Positions 33,940 through 45,300 of a stretch of DNA of 64,000 nt are shown piece by piece (position 1 is the stretch's first letter; each line of letters begins with the position of its first letter). Both the position numbers and the translations under genes were made by a program. This DNA is from Bactericera cockerelli (taxonomy: Eukaryota; Arthropoda; Insecta; Hemiptera; Triozidae). The notes under the pieces were generated by a model. That model ran no database searches. It saw only the letters and a list, made by a program, of their open reading frames with translations, and had not been told where the DNA came from. Location of the stretch: positions 13,864,079 to 13,928,078 of the forward strand of contig CM044955.1 in NCBI GenBank assembly GCA_024516035.1. The letters are read 5' to 3'.

Positions 33940-35022
33940 TTTCTGTAAGAGACAAAAGAAAATTGAAAAGATGAAAAACTTTCTATGGATTTCTTTTATC
34001 ACAAAATATTGTTTGAAAATTTATAGAGGCTCTTGCCCCACCACAAATAATTCATTCTTTCTTTTAACAGATTTCAAGCTATTCTTAAACAAGTACTTCA
34101 CTTTTTAAGGTTTACTTTTCCATGATTTATAAAGGCTCAATGTTAAAATGATTAAATAATTTATTCTTAAGGGTTTCCTTGCTTTACACAGTATCCCTTC
34201 TATCTTCTCATCTATAATATATCAAATAAAAAGACATTTCAGTAAATTAGTAAATAATATGTACAGACAAAATTTTATTTCAATTTAATAAAATATTGGA
34301 AATGCAATTACAAGTTTTCATACATAAAATTAAAACAATAATTCTTTATTCTTATAAATGGCCAATTATCTAGCTGACATTGTTTCTTAACCACTTTAAA
34401 CATTAAATTTAACTGAAAGCATTGGTCAAATCTCATCAAAACTAATGGGCTTGTGGATTAAAGTATGAAACCAAACCTATGGGGCTGGAAGAACCTGACA
34501 GGAGAATTCTAATAGATAAAGTTCAAAGTGTTAAAACCAATCAATAATTATGGATTTATGTGATTGAGTTACACAAGATATGATTGCAAATGGAAGTTTA
34601 TCCTACTTTAGATTAAATGGTACAATTTAATATGTCCTAAAAATTTGATTCCAATCATACTATTGTATTTCTCATTGAAAAATACATAATACAAAAATCA
34701 CTTTATTCCTCTACTGGGAAGATATGCCAGCCATGTATAGAAAAGTTGATGTAAAATATTATGGAACAACTAGTAAGTAGAAATACTGAATACATGACAT
34801 GACATACTGTATACATTAATATTCCCATTTTTGCCAGTTATGTACATACACCATATTTTAAGGGGTAAACTCTGAGATCTATATGATTAGGTGTGAGAAA
34901 CCAAGATAACATTGAAAAAATATTTTGAACAGAGTTTGGAACAATGTGAATTCAACAAAGAAAAAGAATACACACAGGTTCAGCTGTAGTTATCCCATTT
35001 CATGGAAACACCTCCAAACACA
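33940..35022. other. Spacer between CPPED1 and RPA3
   Basis: AT-rich, with no gene or repeat recognised. It should contain the 3' UTR of RPA3 and any 5' UTR of CPPED1. Confidence 0.5.
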
Positions 35023-35370
35023 TTATCTCCATGGGTTTGGTATGGACTCAACAATGCTTACTGCCTGATTATATGTCTCCAAATCAAATTTATCAGAAGG
35101 TACTTGGAAGTACTCATCACATTCAATGCCATGTTTGCCTCGGCTGGTGCCAATCACCATGAGAATTCCGCTGACTTGATCAGTGAGTACATTGGCCAGG
35201 GTACAGTTAACAACAAGGTCATCTGGAGCCTGGATGCTGAATGATCTACCATCAGGAGATGACCGGATAAATCTTCCCATTAAACTGATGGGCTGATCTG
35301 TGTATTTGATCAGCATTGAACCATTTACTGCATATCTCAATGAGACACCTTCCTGTATATCACCCGGCAT
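35023..35370 (-). CDS. RPA3: Replication protein A 14-kDa subunit
   Basis: One exon, 115 residues, ATG at 35368-35370. It matches the RPA3 pattern along its length: NGSMLIKYTDQPISLMGRF near the N terminus is the first strands of the OB fold, and the C-terminal helix FDLETYNQAVSIVESIP is the part that packs into the RPA trimer core. The length is close to the usual ~120. RPA3 is the small structural subunit of the single-stranded-DNA-binding trimer used in nuclear replication and repair. The N terminus is slightly short and the C-terminal extension seen in vertebrates is absent. A hAT-type element sits 360 bp upstream. The lack of introns is worth noting but the frame is undamaged. Confidence 0.92.
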   Translation of the reverse strand: MPGDIQEGVSLRYAVNGSMLIKYTDQPISLMGRFIRSSPDGRSFSIQAPDDLVVNCTLANVLTDQVSGILMVIGTSRGKHGIECDEYFQVPSDKFDLETYNQAVSIVESIPNPWR

Positions 35371-35731
35371 GTTTTTTCACTTGATAATTAAGAATCAAAC
35401 TTGATAGGGAAGTTATGCTCAGTTCTCTTGAAAACTGCTGAATAATGAAATTGAAACTTTGAAAGAACTGTTTGAAAATTGAATCTCAAATGCAGGGAAG
35501 AAAAAATAGTTTTTAAAATAAAATTCGGCTTTTGTTGTGTCGAGATTATTTTGATTATTTGTTATCAAACTTTCCCGCTTGCCGCCAGTTTTTAAAAGCA
35601 GCGTTGCCAGATCAAATACCTCATGGAGGTTTTGCACTGTGGCCTTCTTTGCAAAAATTGATAATGAGGTTGATTCAACTTGTAAAATAAAGTTTATGTA
35701 CGTTCTTTAGCGATACGTATGTATAGAGTAG

Positions 35732-36416
35732 CAGTGTTGCCAACCGTAGGGATAAATCCCTACATGTAGGGATTTTTCCTGCATTTTTGATGATGTAGGG
35801 ATGTAGGGACGGATATTTTGAAAATGCCCTAAACGTAGGGATTTTTGGGAAAATTGATTGACACATTGACACATTGCCATATCTAGTCTATAAGAAAGAC
35901 ACAGAACCTATATCTTCACAGCAACATTAAAACTAACCAGTCAGTAATCGTGATCAAGCCTACGAGTTAGGCGAAACTTAAGTCGGTGAGTAAAAATTTA
36001 ATTTAAAAGAATCCTAGTTTTATATAATATTACAATACATAATATTACAATACTTACTGAAAATTGATTGATAAATAGATATTAGTCTAAAAAACAGTCA
36101 AAGTACCTATGTACTCTGTCAATCCTGTCTAAAAAATAATAATAATACCTAATTCAACTTGATAAATTGTACCTTTTATATTTTTTTCTTATCTTATTTT
36201 CCTCTTTCCCCTCTATTTAGTGATGTGGAACAAAAAAAAAGGTAAATACTATATTATTATAGCAAATAATATATTTATATATTAATAATAATGCATCAAA
36301 TGTGAGACCTAAAAATGTAGGGATATTTTCCTAAAAGTAGGGATTTTTTTTTGCTTCTGGTAGGGATTTTTTTTGCTTCTGGTAGGGATTTTCTCAAAAA
36401 CCAGTTGGCAACACTG
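35732..36416. mobile_element. hAT-type non-autonomous element, 685 bp
   Basis: The termini are CAGTGTTGCCAAC and GTTGGCAACACTG. TAGAGTAG is duplicated at 35724-35731 and 36417-36424. Both subterminal regions carry repeated GTAGGGATTTTT motifs (about four on the left, five on the right), which could bind transposase. The interior is AT-rich with no transposase. Confidence 0.92.
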
Positions 36417-36424
36417 TAGAGTAG

Positions 36425-36984
36425 GTACTTGCTATATTTTCTTTGAAAACGTCAATTCATTACATTATTATCAAAATTGGTATTCTTAACATAGATACAT
36501 AATTATACCACAAAAATAGTATGCTAAAACTATTCAATAAAACACGTTAAATATTAATATTTATTAGATAATAATGAATTTATGACAACTCTATAAAATT
36601 ATAAATTTTCAAACAAATTTAATACTTACGGGCCATATCTATTCGCGATCGATAGGTAATTTTTCTAGCCCCAGATATTTTTTTTTACTGGTCTCACTAG
36701 AATCGCAACTCGTAACTTATTCTTATACAATAGCGCGTTACTATCGTTACTGACAACATAATCATTGTTTACTGATCACTGATGTGGAGTTGACCACTTT
36801 TGCTTTAGCCCAGTGGAAATAGTTAAGCTAGTGACCTGAAACAAAAAATCGGGTACCTAGTGCTTGATTTTTCGATATTATTGGTGGTGAGAATCCAGAC
36901 TTGAGATACTTCCAGAAATTTGCACACAAAAAAACCGCGAATTTGATGATCGATACTGGCACTTTTCGGGAGCCAGTTGTCGAT
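36425..36984. other. AT-rich stretch, nothing recognised
   Basis: No gene, RNA or repeat end is apparent. Confidence 0.5.
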
Positions 36985-37225
36985 TCAACGTCGATGGCAC
37001 GTTCAATAGGTACATCAATTCTCGTTCTGTCACTTAAGTTAAGCAACGTCCAACGAGGTAAAGACTTCGTGTGACCAAAATGACCATTCAAATTCGAACT
37101 CTCGTGATGCTGGCTATTCCCCGGGGCCCGTCGGGCTGGTTTGTGAGTTTCCAGCGAATGAAAGGTAATAATATTCCCGTTGTAATATTATGACCATGCA
37201 GTTGAAAGCGACGTAAAAAAATTAA
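36985..37225 (+). repeat. 5S rRNA-derived SINE, older copy
   Basis: AAGTTAAGCAACGTCCAACG is a 5S rRNA-like core. The tail TTTGTGAGTTTCCAGCGAAT, then GTTGAAAGCGACGT, is shared with the clearer copy at 54028. Confidence 0.75.
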
Positions 37226-37765
37226 TTCTATTAACAATCTACGCATCTTCTTAACATTTTTATATAAAAACAAAATATATTTAAGATGCATTGTTAGAAG
37301 TTATAGGCAAAAACCCTAAAGGAGTGCAAAAAAAGTATCAAATTTCGGGTGTATTTGGCTTCTACTGAGACTGCAAAGTGTTTCTGAAAGTTGCAAATCC
37401 GGATTCTTGCCACTGGTAGAGGTTCTGAGAACACACATCAAAAATGAGGCATTATTTATTTTTATTTCTTGCTGAAGCATAATAAAATTATGTTTTATTT
37501 TACTGGGCTATTTGTCTCATATTTATTTGGAGCTTATCATTATCAAAGGTAGAGAACTCCTCTCTCTATTATACCTACTCTTACAGCAGTCAAATTCCAG
37601 TGCCAGTCATGAACTGTGTGAGGTACTTATTTCATGCATAAAATAGGTAGCGCATTGATTTTTCTTATCTCTTATCATTTATCACAGCCTGTTGGTACGA
37701 ACAATATAATACATAGACCAGTGCAAGTATCTGTAGTCAGAAATCTATCTTATTATTATTTACCT

Positions 37766-39823
37766 GGGTGATTCTCCAAAAAACGTACCTTTTCGATATG
37801 AAAATTGAAAATGACATAAATTACTAGAAATAAAAAAATAAAAATACTGGGTCATTCTAATTTCACTATGGAACCTAACGGTACCAACGGTTTTTCATAT
37901 TTTCCTTTTTAACTGTGAATTTGGGGATTTTTTTAAAACGGCTGCCTACGGGAAATTACTTGGTTGTCTACGGAAATGACGTTTTTTACGGAATACCAGT
38001 AAATATTCTTCTGAATAACTTTTTAAACAATCTAATAGTTTTTCAGATTACTAATTTTTAGATTAGTCTTCTATCAATGATACCTAGAATTATTATACTT
38101 GTAGCTATCCATAAAAAATGTCAATTTTTTTCCATTGATTTTTTTCCACCTACCAACTGCAAAAAATAACAGAACCAAATGAAACTAACTAACAATTTTT
38201 TTCATGTGCAATGGGCCAAAAAACATTAGGTCATTTTGTAAAAATAAATGTTCAAACATAAAATAAAAATGAAACACTTCAAAATTCAAGGTCAAATTAT
38301 AGGTAATTGAATTGAAACGGATAATTTCTAAATTTAAAGTTTACGGTTTTTTTAACCATTAAAAACAGCTTATTTGACTCCTCTGGGTCAGAATCTTCAT
38401 CATAATTCGACCATCATCACTTGATTCTTCATCTTTTCTATCATCACTTGATTCTTCATCTTTTCTATCATCACATGACTCTTCATCTTTTCTATCATCA
38501 CTTGATTCTTCATATTTCTATCATCACTTGACTCTTCATCTTTTCTATCATCACTTGACTCTTCATCTTTTCTATCATCACTTGACTCTTCATCTTTTCT
38601 ATCATCAGGTGACTCTTCATCTTTTCTATCATCACTTGATTCTTGATCTTTTCTATCATCACTTGACTCTTCATCTTTTCTATTATCACTTGATTCTTCA
38701 TCTTTTCTATCATCACTGGACTCTTCATTCTTTCTATCATCACTTGACTCTTCATCTTTTCAATCAAAAATGGATTTCAATTAAGGGGATGGGTTGATGA
38801 CTGTGGTTTTCTCTTCCACCCAACCCAATGTAGTGTATCAGTTTATCATTACTGGATCAGTTTTTTTTTTTTTTTTTTACACTTTATTAATAGGACATAT
38901 TATACACAATACAATAAATTACAAATTAAAATACACAATACAAAAGAAGATAAAAAAAAATTTATACATAATATATGTCCTAACTAGAGGGCGGGGTTAT
39001 TGCCTTAGGCAATCTCTTCCACACAAAGTTCTGTAGGCAACCCATTATTCCCGTAGGCAACACATGTCTACGGAAATGATGCCTACGGGAATGATGAATT
39101 TATAGTTTTGGATTAAAAAGCACTCATTTTCACACATATAAAATTTCAAAAACAACATTTCTATTAATTGTACACAAAAAGGAATTAAAAAAGATATATA
39201 TTTTTTTTAATGCATATAATTATTATTTAAAAAAAACTGTCTACTGAAATGATTTTGAATCTTACGTCAGCATAGATCTTACCCTATACGATTCTATATC
39301 TCAACTAATTTTGAAGAACCCCAAATTATCAAATTTAAAACAAGTAAATTAGATGTCCGCACAATGTTTTGATATGACAAAGAGGAGAAAGATGCACTCT
39401 AGTGCATTTTTTTAAAACTGTTTTAGTTTGCCTACGGATATGACGAAAAAAAACCAGACTCATTTATTTAGATCTAATAAAGTATTGAAAATAAAATTAC
39501 AAAAATAAAAGGAGGATAAAAGAGTTGTCGCCATATCTTTGTCAAAGTATTAACGATAAGTTTTTTGTGAAATTGTTGCAAATAACTGAATAATTCAAGG
39601 CTTAATAAGAATTTTTGAACGAGTTACAGTCTACGGAAATGATTTTAATGGTATAATGTATTTCTTTTTTAATAATCTGCGATTTATTAAAAAATGTGTT
39701 TTATCAGAAATAGTTTAGACTATTACTATCTTCATTATTGCGAATAATTGAACTTTTTAAAGTTAAGCGTTGACGGGATAGTTGCGAGTTACATGAAAAG
39801 GTACGTTTTTTGGAGAATCACCC
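37766..39823. mobile_element. 2.06-kb terminal-inverted-repeat element, ACCT duplication
   Basis: The ends match for 29 bp, beginning GGGTGATTCTCCAAAAAACG. ACCT flanks both sides (37762-37765, 39824-39827). The motif CTACGGAAATGA and its variants recur at least six times inside, on both halves (for example near 37965, 39060, 39425, 39630). A 27-bp tandem array and a poly-T plus GAGGGCGGGGTTATTGCC tail segment lie within. There is no transposase frame. A 4-bp duplication is seen in Sola- or Ginger-type elements, but I cannot assign the superfamily. Confidence 0.82.
38400..38770. repeat. 27-bp minisatellite inside the TIR element
   Basis: About 13 units built on TCATCACTTGACTCTTCATC plus TTTTCTA. 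As 27 is a multiple of three, frames stay open on both strands and give 9-residue peptide repeats. I see no start context or neighbour to support a protein. Confidence 0.9.
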
Positions 39824-39828
39824 ACCTA

Positions 39829-39985
39829 CGTCGTTTTCAACTAGATGATCATACTATTATTACGACGCGGTTTTACCTTCCATTCTCTTCAAGCTCACAA
39901 GCTATTCTAATTAACCTCACCCACCCTGATTGGGCAGGGCCCGAGGGTTTGAATTTGAACATTCAGCGAGCCATCGACCGAGCTT
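39829..39985 (-). repeat. Tail fragment of the 5S-derived SINE
   Basis: On the minus strand it reads AGCTTGTGAGCTTGAAGAGA...GTTGAAAACGACG, matching the tails at 36985 and 54028. The 5S-like part is missing. Confidence 0.6.
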
Positions 39986-39989
39986 ATTT

Positions 39990-41200
39990 ATTTTATTTAA
40001 AACTACCCGCGTTGTGGCCTGTTGTTACCTATTACAATAAATCATTTGTGTAGTTAGGTTGATATAAGAAAGACTACACAAAAAAAGTATAGTTCCAAAA
40101 ATGAAAAAGGTCATCTGTTTAAAAAAAATAAAAATCTTTTTTGTTCTATTATAGGACAAAAAATCTTTTTAGAACAAAGTTTTTTGTGCAGAATCCAGCT
40201 TGAAAGAAAAAGGTTCATATCATCATAGCGTGGCGTTCATCGTGAGCGATGGTAGCGAGAGAGTGGAGGAATGACTCAATCACTTCTACCACTGTCTTTA
40301 CAAGGAGGCTAATAATTGACAAGGGCCCCCAGAACCAATAAAGCCAGCGCTGGTCTACTCCCTGTTTATAGCCCCCCCCCCAAAATACAGTTTAATTTAA
40401 AAAAAATTCTAGTTACAGATCCATTAGGACGGCGAGTTTTCAGGGAGTCTGTTGGCCAATCTGTTGTGGCCCCCCCCCATTAGAGGACTGTTTCACGCAG
40501 GATAGGTACGCGTACACTGCTGAAACGAATCTGCCAAATCGCTCTTTAAACCATCTAAAATAAAATTCCTGCATTGGCCGTGACCTTATCTCTACATGAG
40601 CCAGACACGGACTTGCAGACGCATCCCGACCCGGCCATCAGAGCCCCCTATCCTTTTTAATTCCGGCACTGGATTAGTTCCTTAGTTTCGATTCCTTCCC
40701 TATGTACAGAACAGCGCTAGTAGTCAAAATTCAAAGTAATAACGTTTCAATCGGTGGATTCAGAAACTTTTTTTTGAATTTGATAAGTTTGCTATTTCCT
40801 ATTTTAATTTTGATTATCATAATTCACAATCTTTCAATGATAATTTTCACATTTCATGGGTTGGCTTTTGTAAGAACCTGAACGACAAATTAAATAAAAA
40901 CACATTTTACACATTGATAACCAAGCATAATTATATTCATGTTTAAAACATTACTTACAATTTCCTACAGTAAACATTTAAAACAAATTAAATAGGTATT
41001 CTTTTAAACAATTTTGGTTTCTTTCAACAATCCTAACTATGGCTATAATACTCACAATTCGATAAATTTTATCAGGTACTGCACAAAACTTGGAACTTAA
41101 AGTATGAAAGTGACAGAAAGTTCTAGTAGCAGTTACATTTTCATTTTGTCCATTAACTCATGAGAAATAGCAATCAGAAGTTCATTGAGTCTCTTGCTTT
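39990..41200. other. Intergenic stretch, nothing recognised
   Basis: AT-rich, with C runs near 40370 and 40470. No gene or repeat terminus is supported. Confidence 0.5.
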
Positions 41201-41211
41201 TTCAGTTTTTC

Positions 41212-41762
41212 CTCCCAAACCCAACCATCCCTTCACTAAAGTTGATCACCTTATCATAGGGCCCCAAATTGGTCAATTTCTCACAAGCTACAAGACTTCT
41301 CTTTCCAGACCCACAGCTCAGGACTACTGTATGACTTTGGTTGGGTTTAGAAACCTTATATTCCCTTCAAACTCATTAGGTTGTAACTGAAAGGCTTGTT
41401 TTACTTCTCCAAGTGGTATGTTGACACTGTTGGGTATCTGTCCGGTCTCCTGTAGTTCTTTGGGTTTTTCTTACATCAATGATATAGGTGTTGTTTTTCA
41501 GGTGTTGCTCAAAGTCATACAACTGAATGTGAGGGTGTTCAATGAAGAGTTGAAAATTGTGGAGGTATGGGATGATGTTTTTGTGGTCCATTGTGAACAT
41601 GGGATAGCTCTGGTTTGAAGCAATAATTGCTTGATGAACAAAATCTTTTGTATGCATGAAACACATCTCACTTGCAGGTGTGAAAGAACCATTTTGACAC
41701 TTGCTTCAATGTAAACTTCCCTGTATTGCACAGAACTGTTGACCTTCAAGAAATAAATTCTA
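41212..41762 (-). pseudogene. Rhodanese-domain locus broken by three frameshifts
   Basis: Minus-strand reading across three frames gives a rhodanese-like (sulfurtransferase) domain. In order it shows YIIDVRK at the first strand, ELQETGQIPNSVNIPLGEV, the catalytic-loop region CGSGKRS (Cys codon at 41313-41315), and LGPYDKVINFSEGMVG before a stop at 41212-41214. About 80 residues precede the domain (from about 41762, after a possible acceptor). The small single-domain Hsp67B2/TSTD1 group is the closest form I know. Breaks lie near the A/T runs at 41692 and 41465 and near 41330. No introns are needed, so a decayed retrocopy is possible, but so are base-call errors. It runs divergently from AVL9. 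Confidence 0.72.
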
Positions 41763-42307
41763 CTGCAAGTGCTGAAACCGCATATAATTATTATAATTAT
41801 AAGAACTGTAACAGTGGAATTTATTAAGATTAGTAGTTATATGTAATTATAATCTTATGAACTATGTTCGCCCATTATAATACGTACTGGAAGTGGTTGT
41901 TGTTTGTTCTTACTTATCAATTTTTTCTCTTTAACATTTTGATGTCATTTTCGATCACCGGTGAGAATAAAACTCGACCGGAAACTTTTGTTTACAATTT
42001 GCGCTATCAGAAAAGTAATCAACGGAAAGAGCGCAGAAAAGAAACTTTTCCTCAATTTCCTCAGGAAAATCTCTGGGATTGATCTCATTTTCCGAAGAAG
42101 GATTCTAGTTGTTCTCTCCGATCGATAGTGACCCTTCCTTAGCAAAAGTTCCAGATTGTCAGGAATAGTTGAGTCATAAAAAATATGAAAAACAACAGTT
42201 GTTCTTGCGAATACCCTTTCACTGCTGCTGTGGGCTGATCTAATAAGATAATATTATATGTGATAATTTGTTATCCTAATCTTATCTTGGACGGACTTAT
42301 CTTCAAA
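41763..42307. other. Divergent spacer upstream of AVL9
   Basis: This should hold the AVL9 promoter and any 5' end of the rhodanese locus. No TATA box or initiator stands out. Confidence 0.4.
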
Positions 42308-45300
42308 ATGTCTAACACAGAAGAAAATATAATTCTTCACGTTTTGGTAGTTGGATTTCATCACAAAAAAGGCTGTCAGGTTAGTAATTTTTCTCTTAAT
42401 ATTCAATGTTTGCAAAATTGGCATTATCTTGGGTAATATGTAACAAGATTAGAGGATCCTTGTCCAACTGTCATGGATTGTCCATACTCAAAATGTTATC
42501 CCTAGATATTAATTTTCCTAATTACTTGTTAGCAAATATAGTCACTTAGTATACAAATATTTGTGTGTACAATTACCTAGATCAGTAGTAAAATCCTGGG
42601 TTTGAACCCCAGAGCTGTCAAAAACTGTAATCATAATACAAAAACAGTTATTGTTAAAGGAAACCTTCTGGTGTGATTGTGTTGACTCAGCACCTAAACC
42701 GAAAGTACTTTGTCACTTACCCACCAATAGAGTGGCATAGTACAGGATGGGTACACTTCAACACATATCACAAGTGTTTTAAATACTCAAATGAATTGAT
42801 CCACCAAATGAGCCCAGTAGATGTGTATATTTATTTTCAAACAAAAACAAGTTTCAATCAAGAAGAAAGGGGATTAAAAGGAAATGCCTCAATTTCATCC
42901 AAGTACAGAGCAGAAAAAATCCTGCCTTGCTGGGGATCAAACCCAGAGCACCATGTATGCAATGCCTAGCAAGCTAACTCATTTGGCCATGGTGACTACA
43001 AAAATACAATATTAAACAAACTAACTCAATGTACTTGAATTTCAGTTGTAATTTATTTGTTTTCAGGTGGAGTATGCTTTTCCTCCTTTGACTGAAGGAT
43101 CCAGTCCAGACAGTAATGAATGTCCGCCTGGCTGGAAATACCTCCCCACCTTGGCTTTACCAGATGGCTCCCATAACTTTGAAGAAGACACAGTCTACTT
43201 TCATCTACCCAGTTTGACTGACAGGAAGAAAACTGTATTTGGAATATCCTGTTTCAGACAAATCCCTGTAGAGGTATAATTACTATGTGAAGTTTCATCC
43301 AGACTAGATTTTAGGTTTTAAAAAATGACTGTATTTGATATAAATTATGGTATTGTGCATTCATACTAATATTATGGGTGTGGAAAATTAATAAAAGCAA
43401 AGGTTAAAACCTGGATAGGTATCTGTAGCATAAGAAAATGTACAGTAGTAGTGCTTACCATGTTTGTTCCAGGAGTTCTTCCTATTTTGTCTCTGATTAC
43501 TAACAAACTTGAAAATATCTTACAAATTTCAGAAACTAAAAAATCAGACTGCAGATTTGACAAGGAACACAGTTCAGAAGTCAGTGTGTGTGCTGAGCAC
43601 AGTACCATTGTATGGTCATGTTCAAGTGAAGATGGCCCTCATAACCCACGCCTACTTTGAGGAGGGGGACTTCAGCAAAGTGTCCCTCCTAGAGGACACC
43701 TACCATAATTTGAATAACTGTCTTTCACAAATTGAAGATTTCAGTAATGCACCCCAGTTGTTTGTTGGTGAGTCTAAAGGAGTATATAATTTTAGAATGG
43801 TTCACTGTAGTCCTGTTTGAGAAATGTTCCTTAGCTCAGAGCATTTTTCTTTTTTATAATTAAGGTGCAATGTCTTTATCTCCAGAATTTCTGTCTGCCA
43901 AGAAGAAGAAGAAGAAAAAAAACCCCAACACAATTAAAGAAAGTCTGTTTATGAGGAGAGTATGCTTGGAAATCCTTTCCTAACCAACATTTAACACTGA
44001 TTAATTTTAAACCAAATAATTTAACTTTTATTTTTTCTTCCAGGTCTTTCAGCCCGAGAATTCATTCTCAAGTTCCGCCACAAAGCTCTCTTATTGTTCA
44101 AACTTCTGCTCCTGGAGAGGAAGTGTGTGTTCTATTGCTCCCCTGTCAAACCATTGTGTTCCACAATTCTTACTCTACTTTCTCTGCATCCCAGTATGAT
44201 TGAGACGGGGCTTATTAAGTCAACTACTATTAGGTAAAATGAAGTTTCTTCTTTTTTGTTTATGTTTAAATTCACGACATAATGTTTAAGCTCAAAGTGC
44301 TTTTTAGCCATTTTTAGATTTTTTTTATATATTTCATAGTATTGTAATCGGAATAATGGATAGACGCAATAGGCTTTGTTTCGACTGAACTTGTGAGGGA
44401 GGGCGACCAGGGGCGGGCTGACGTCAAGAGGTGTTCACTAGAGATCGGTGAGCGAGACTCCTCAGAGCGATGGTGTGACTCGGGAGTACTAACTGACTTG
44501 TCCCTCTTTTCTTAGGTTTATATACGAGTGTTTATCGATGGTACATTCCACATTCCTTGATAGACTTGCTCCTATGATCTGATTATTGTATTATCAGATC
44601 ATATGAGTTATCTTCAGATTAAGTGGTTCATGTGTCATGTTTTGGCAAGGTGTCACTGTTATCTTCCATAGTCTTTATCTGAAGCCTATGGAATTTCTTA
44701 CACTGATGTTATTCGCGGATGGCAGTGTTACTGTCCCTATGACACCTCCCCAAGTAACGCGAGCTTTGCCCCTAAAGCGACCTGACCGACCTCCTCACTT
44801 TGTCTCTATATTTATTGTTTACATTTTAGTTAATCTACATACATGGGTTTAATATAATGAACATTATTATACATGGTAATTTAAATTTTATAGGTGCAGG
44901 TGGGCCCTAGTCCGTCCTTTCTCTGCTTGTCGGTGTCTGTCGTGTTGTTGCTGCCGCTGGTGCTGTGTCGGAGCAGCTTGTTTCGTCTGGAGGTGTGTGC
45001 GTGTGTGTTTCTCGGAGGGTCACCCTTGCTTGTAATTTTCTGTGACGTTTTCTCGGTGTTTTTGTCTTAACTTCTGGTGGGCTGTGTCCATTGCGGTGCG
45101 GTTATTCTGTTGGGATTCGCCTGAAATTCTGCAGGCGAGGGGTTCCGTTGTTCCCTCCCGTGTTCTTTTTTGTATTTCTCGGTGTTTCTTCCCTATGAGT
45201 CATGGCTTTTGTCTGGAATTGGTTGGGTGTTCCGGTGGATTTTAGGCTAAATGTTGTTGAGCCGGAGTCAGATGTTATAGTTGATGTGGCCAATGGGTGG

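Noticed and set aside
38510..38797. Nine-residue repeat proteins on both strands
   Set aside because: A 27-bp minisatellite keeps all frames in register; no gene context.
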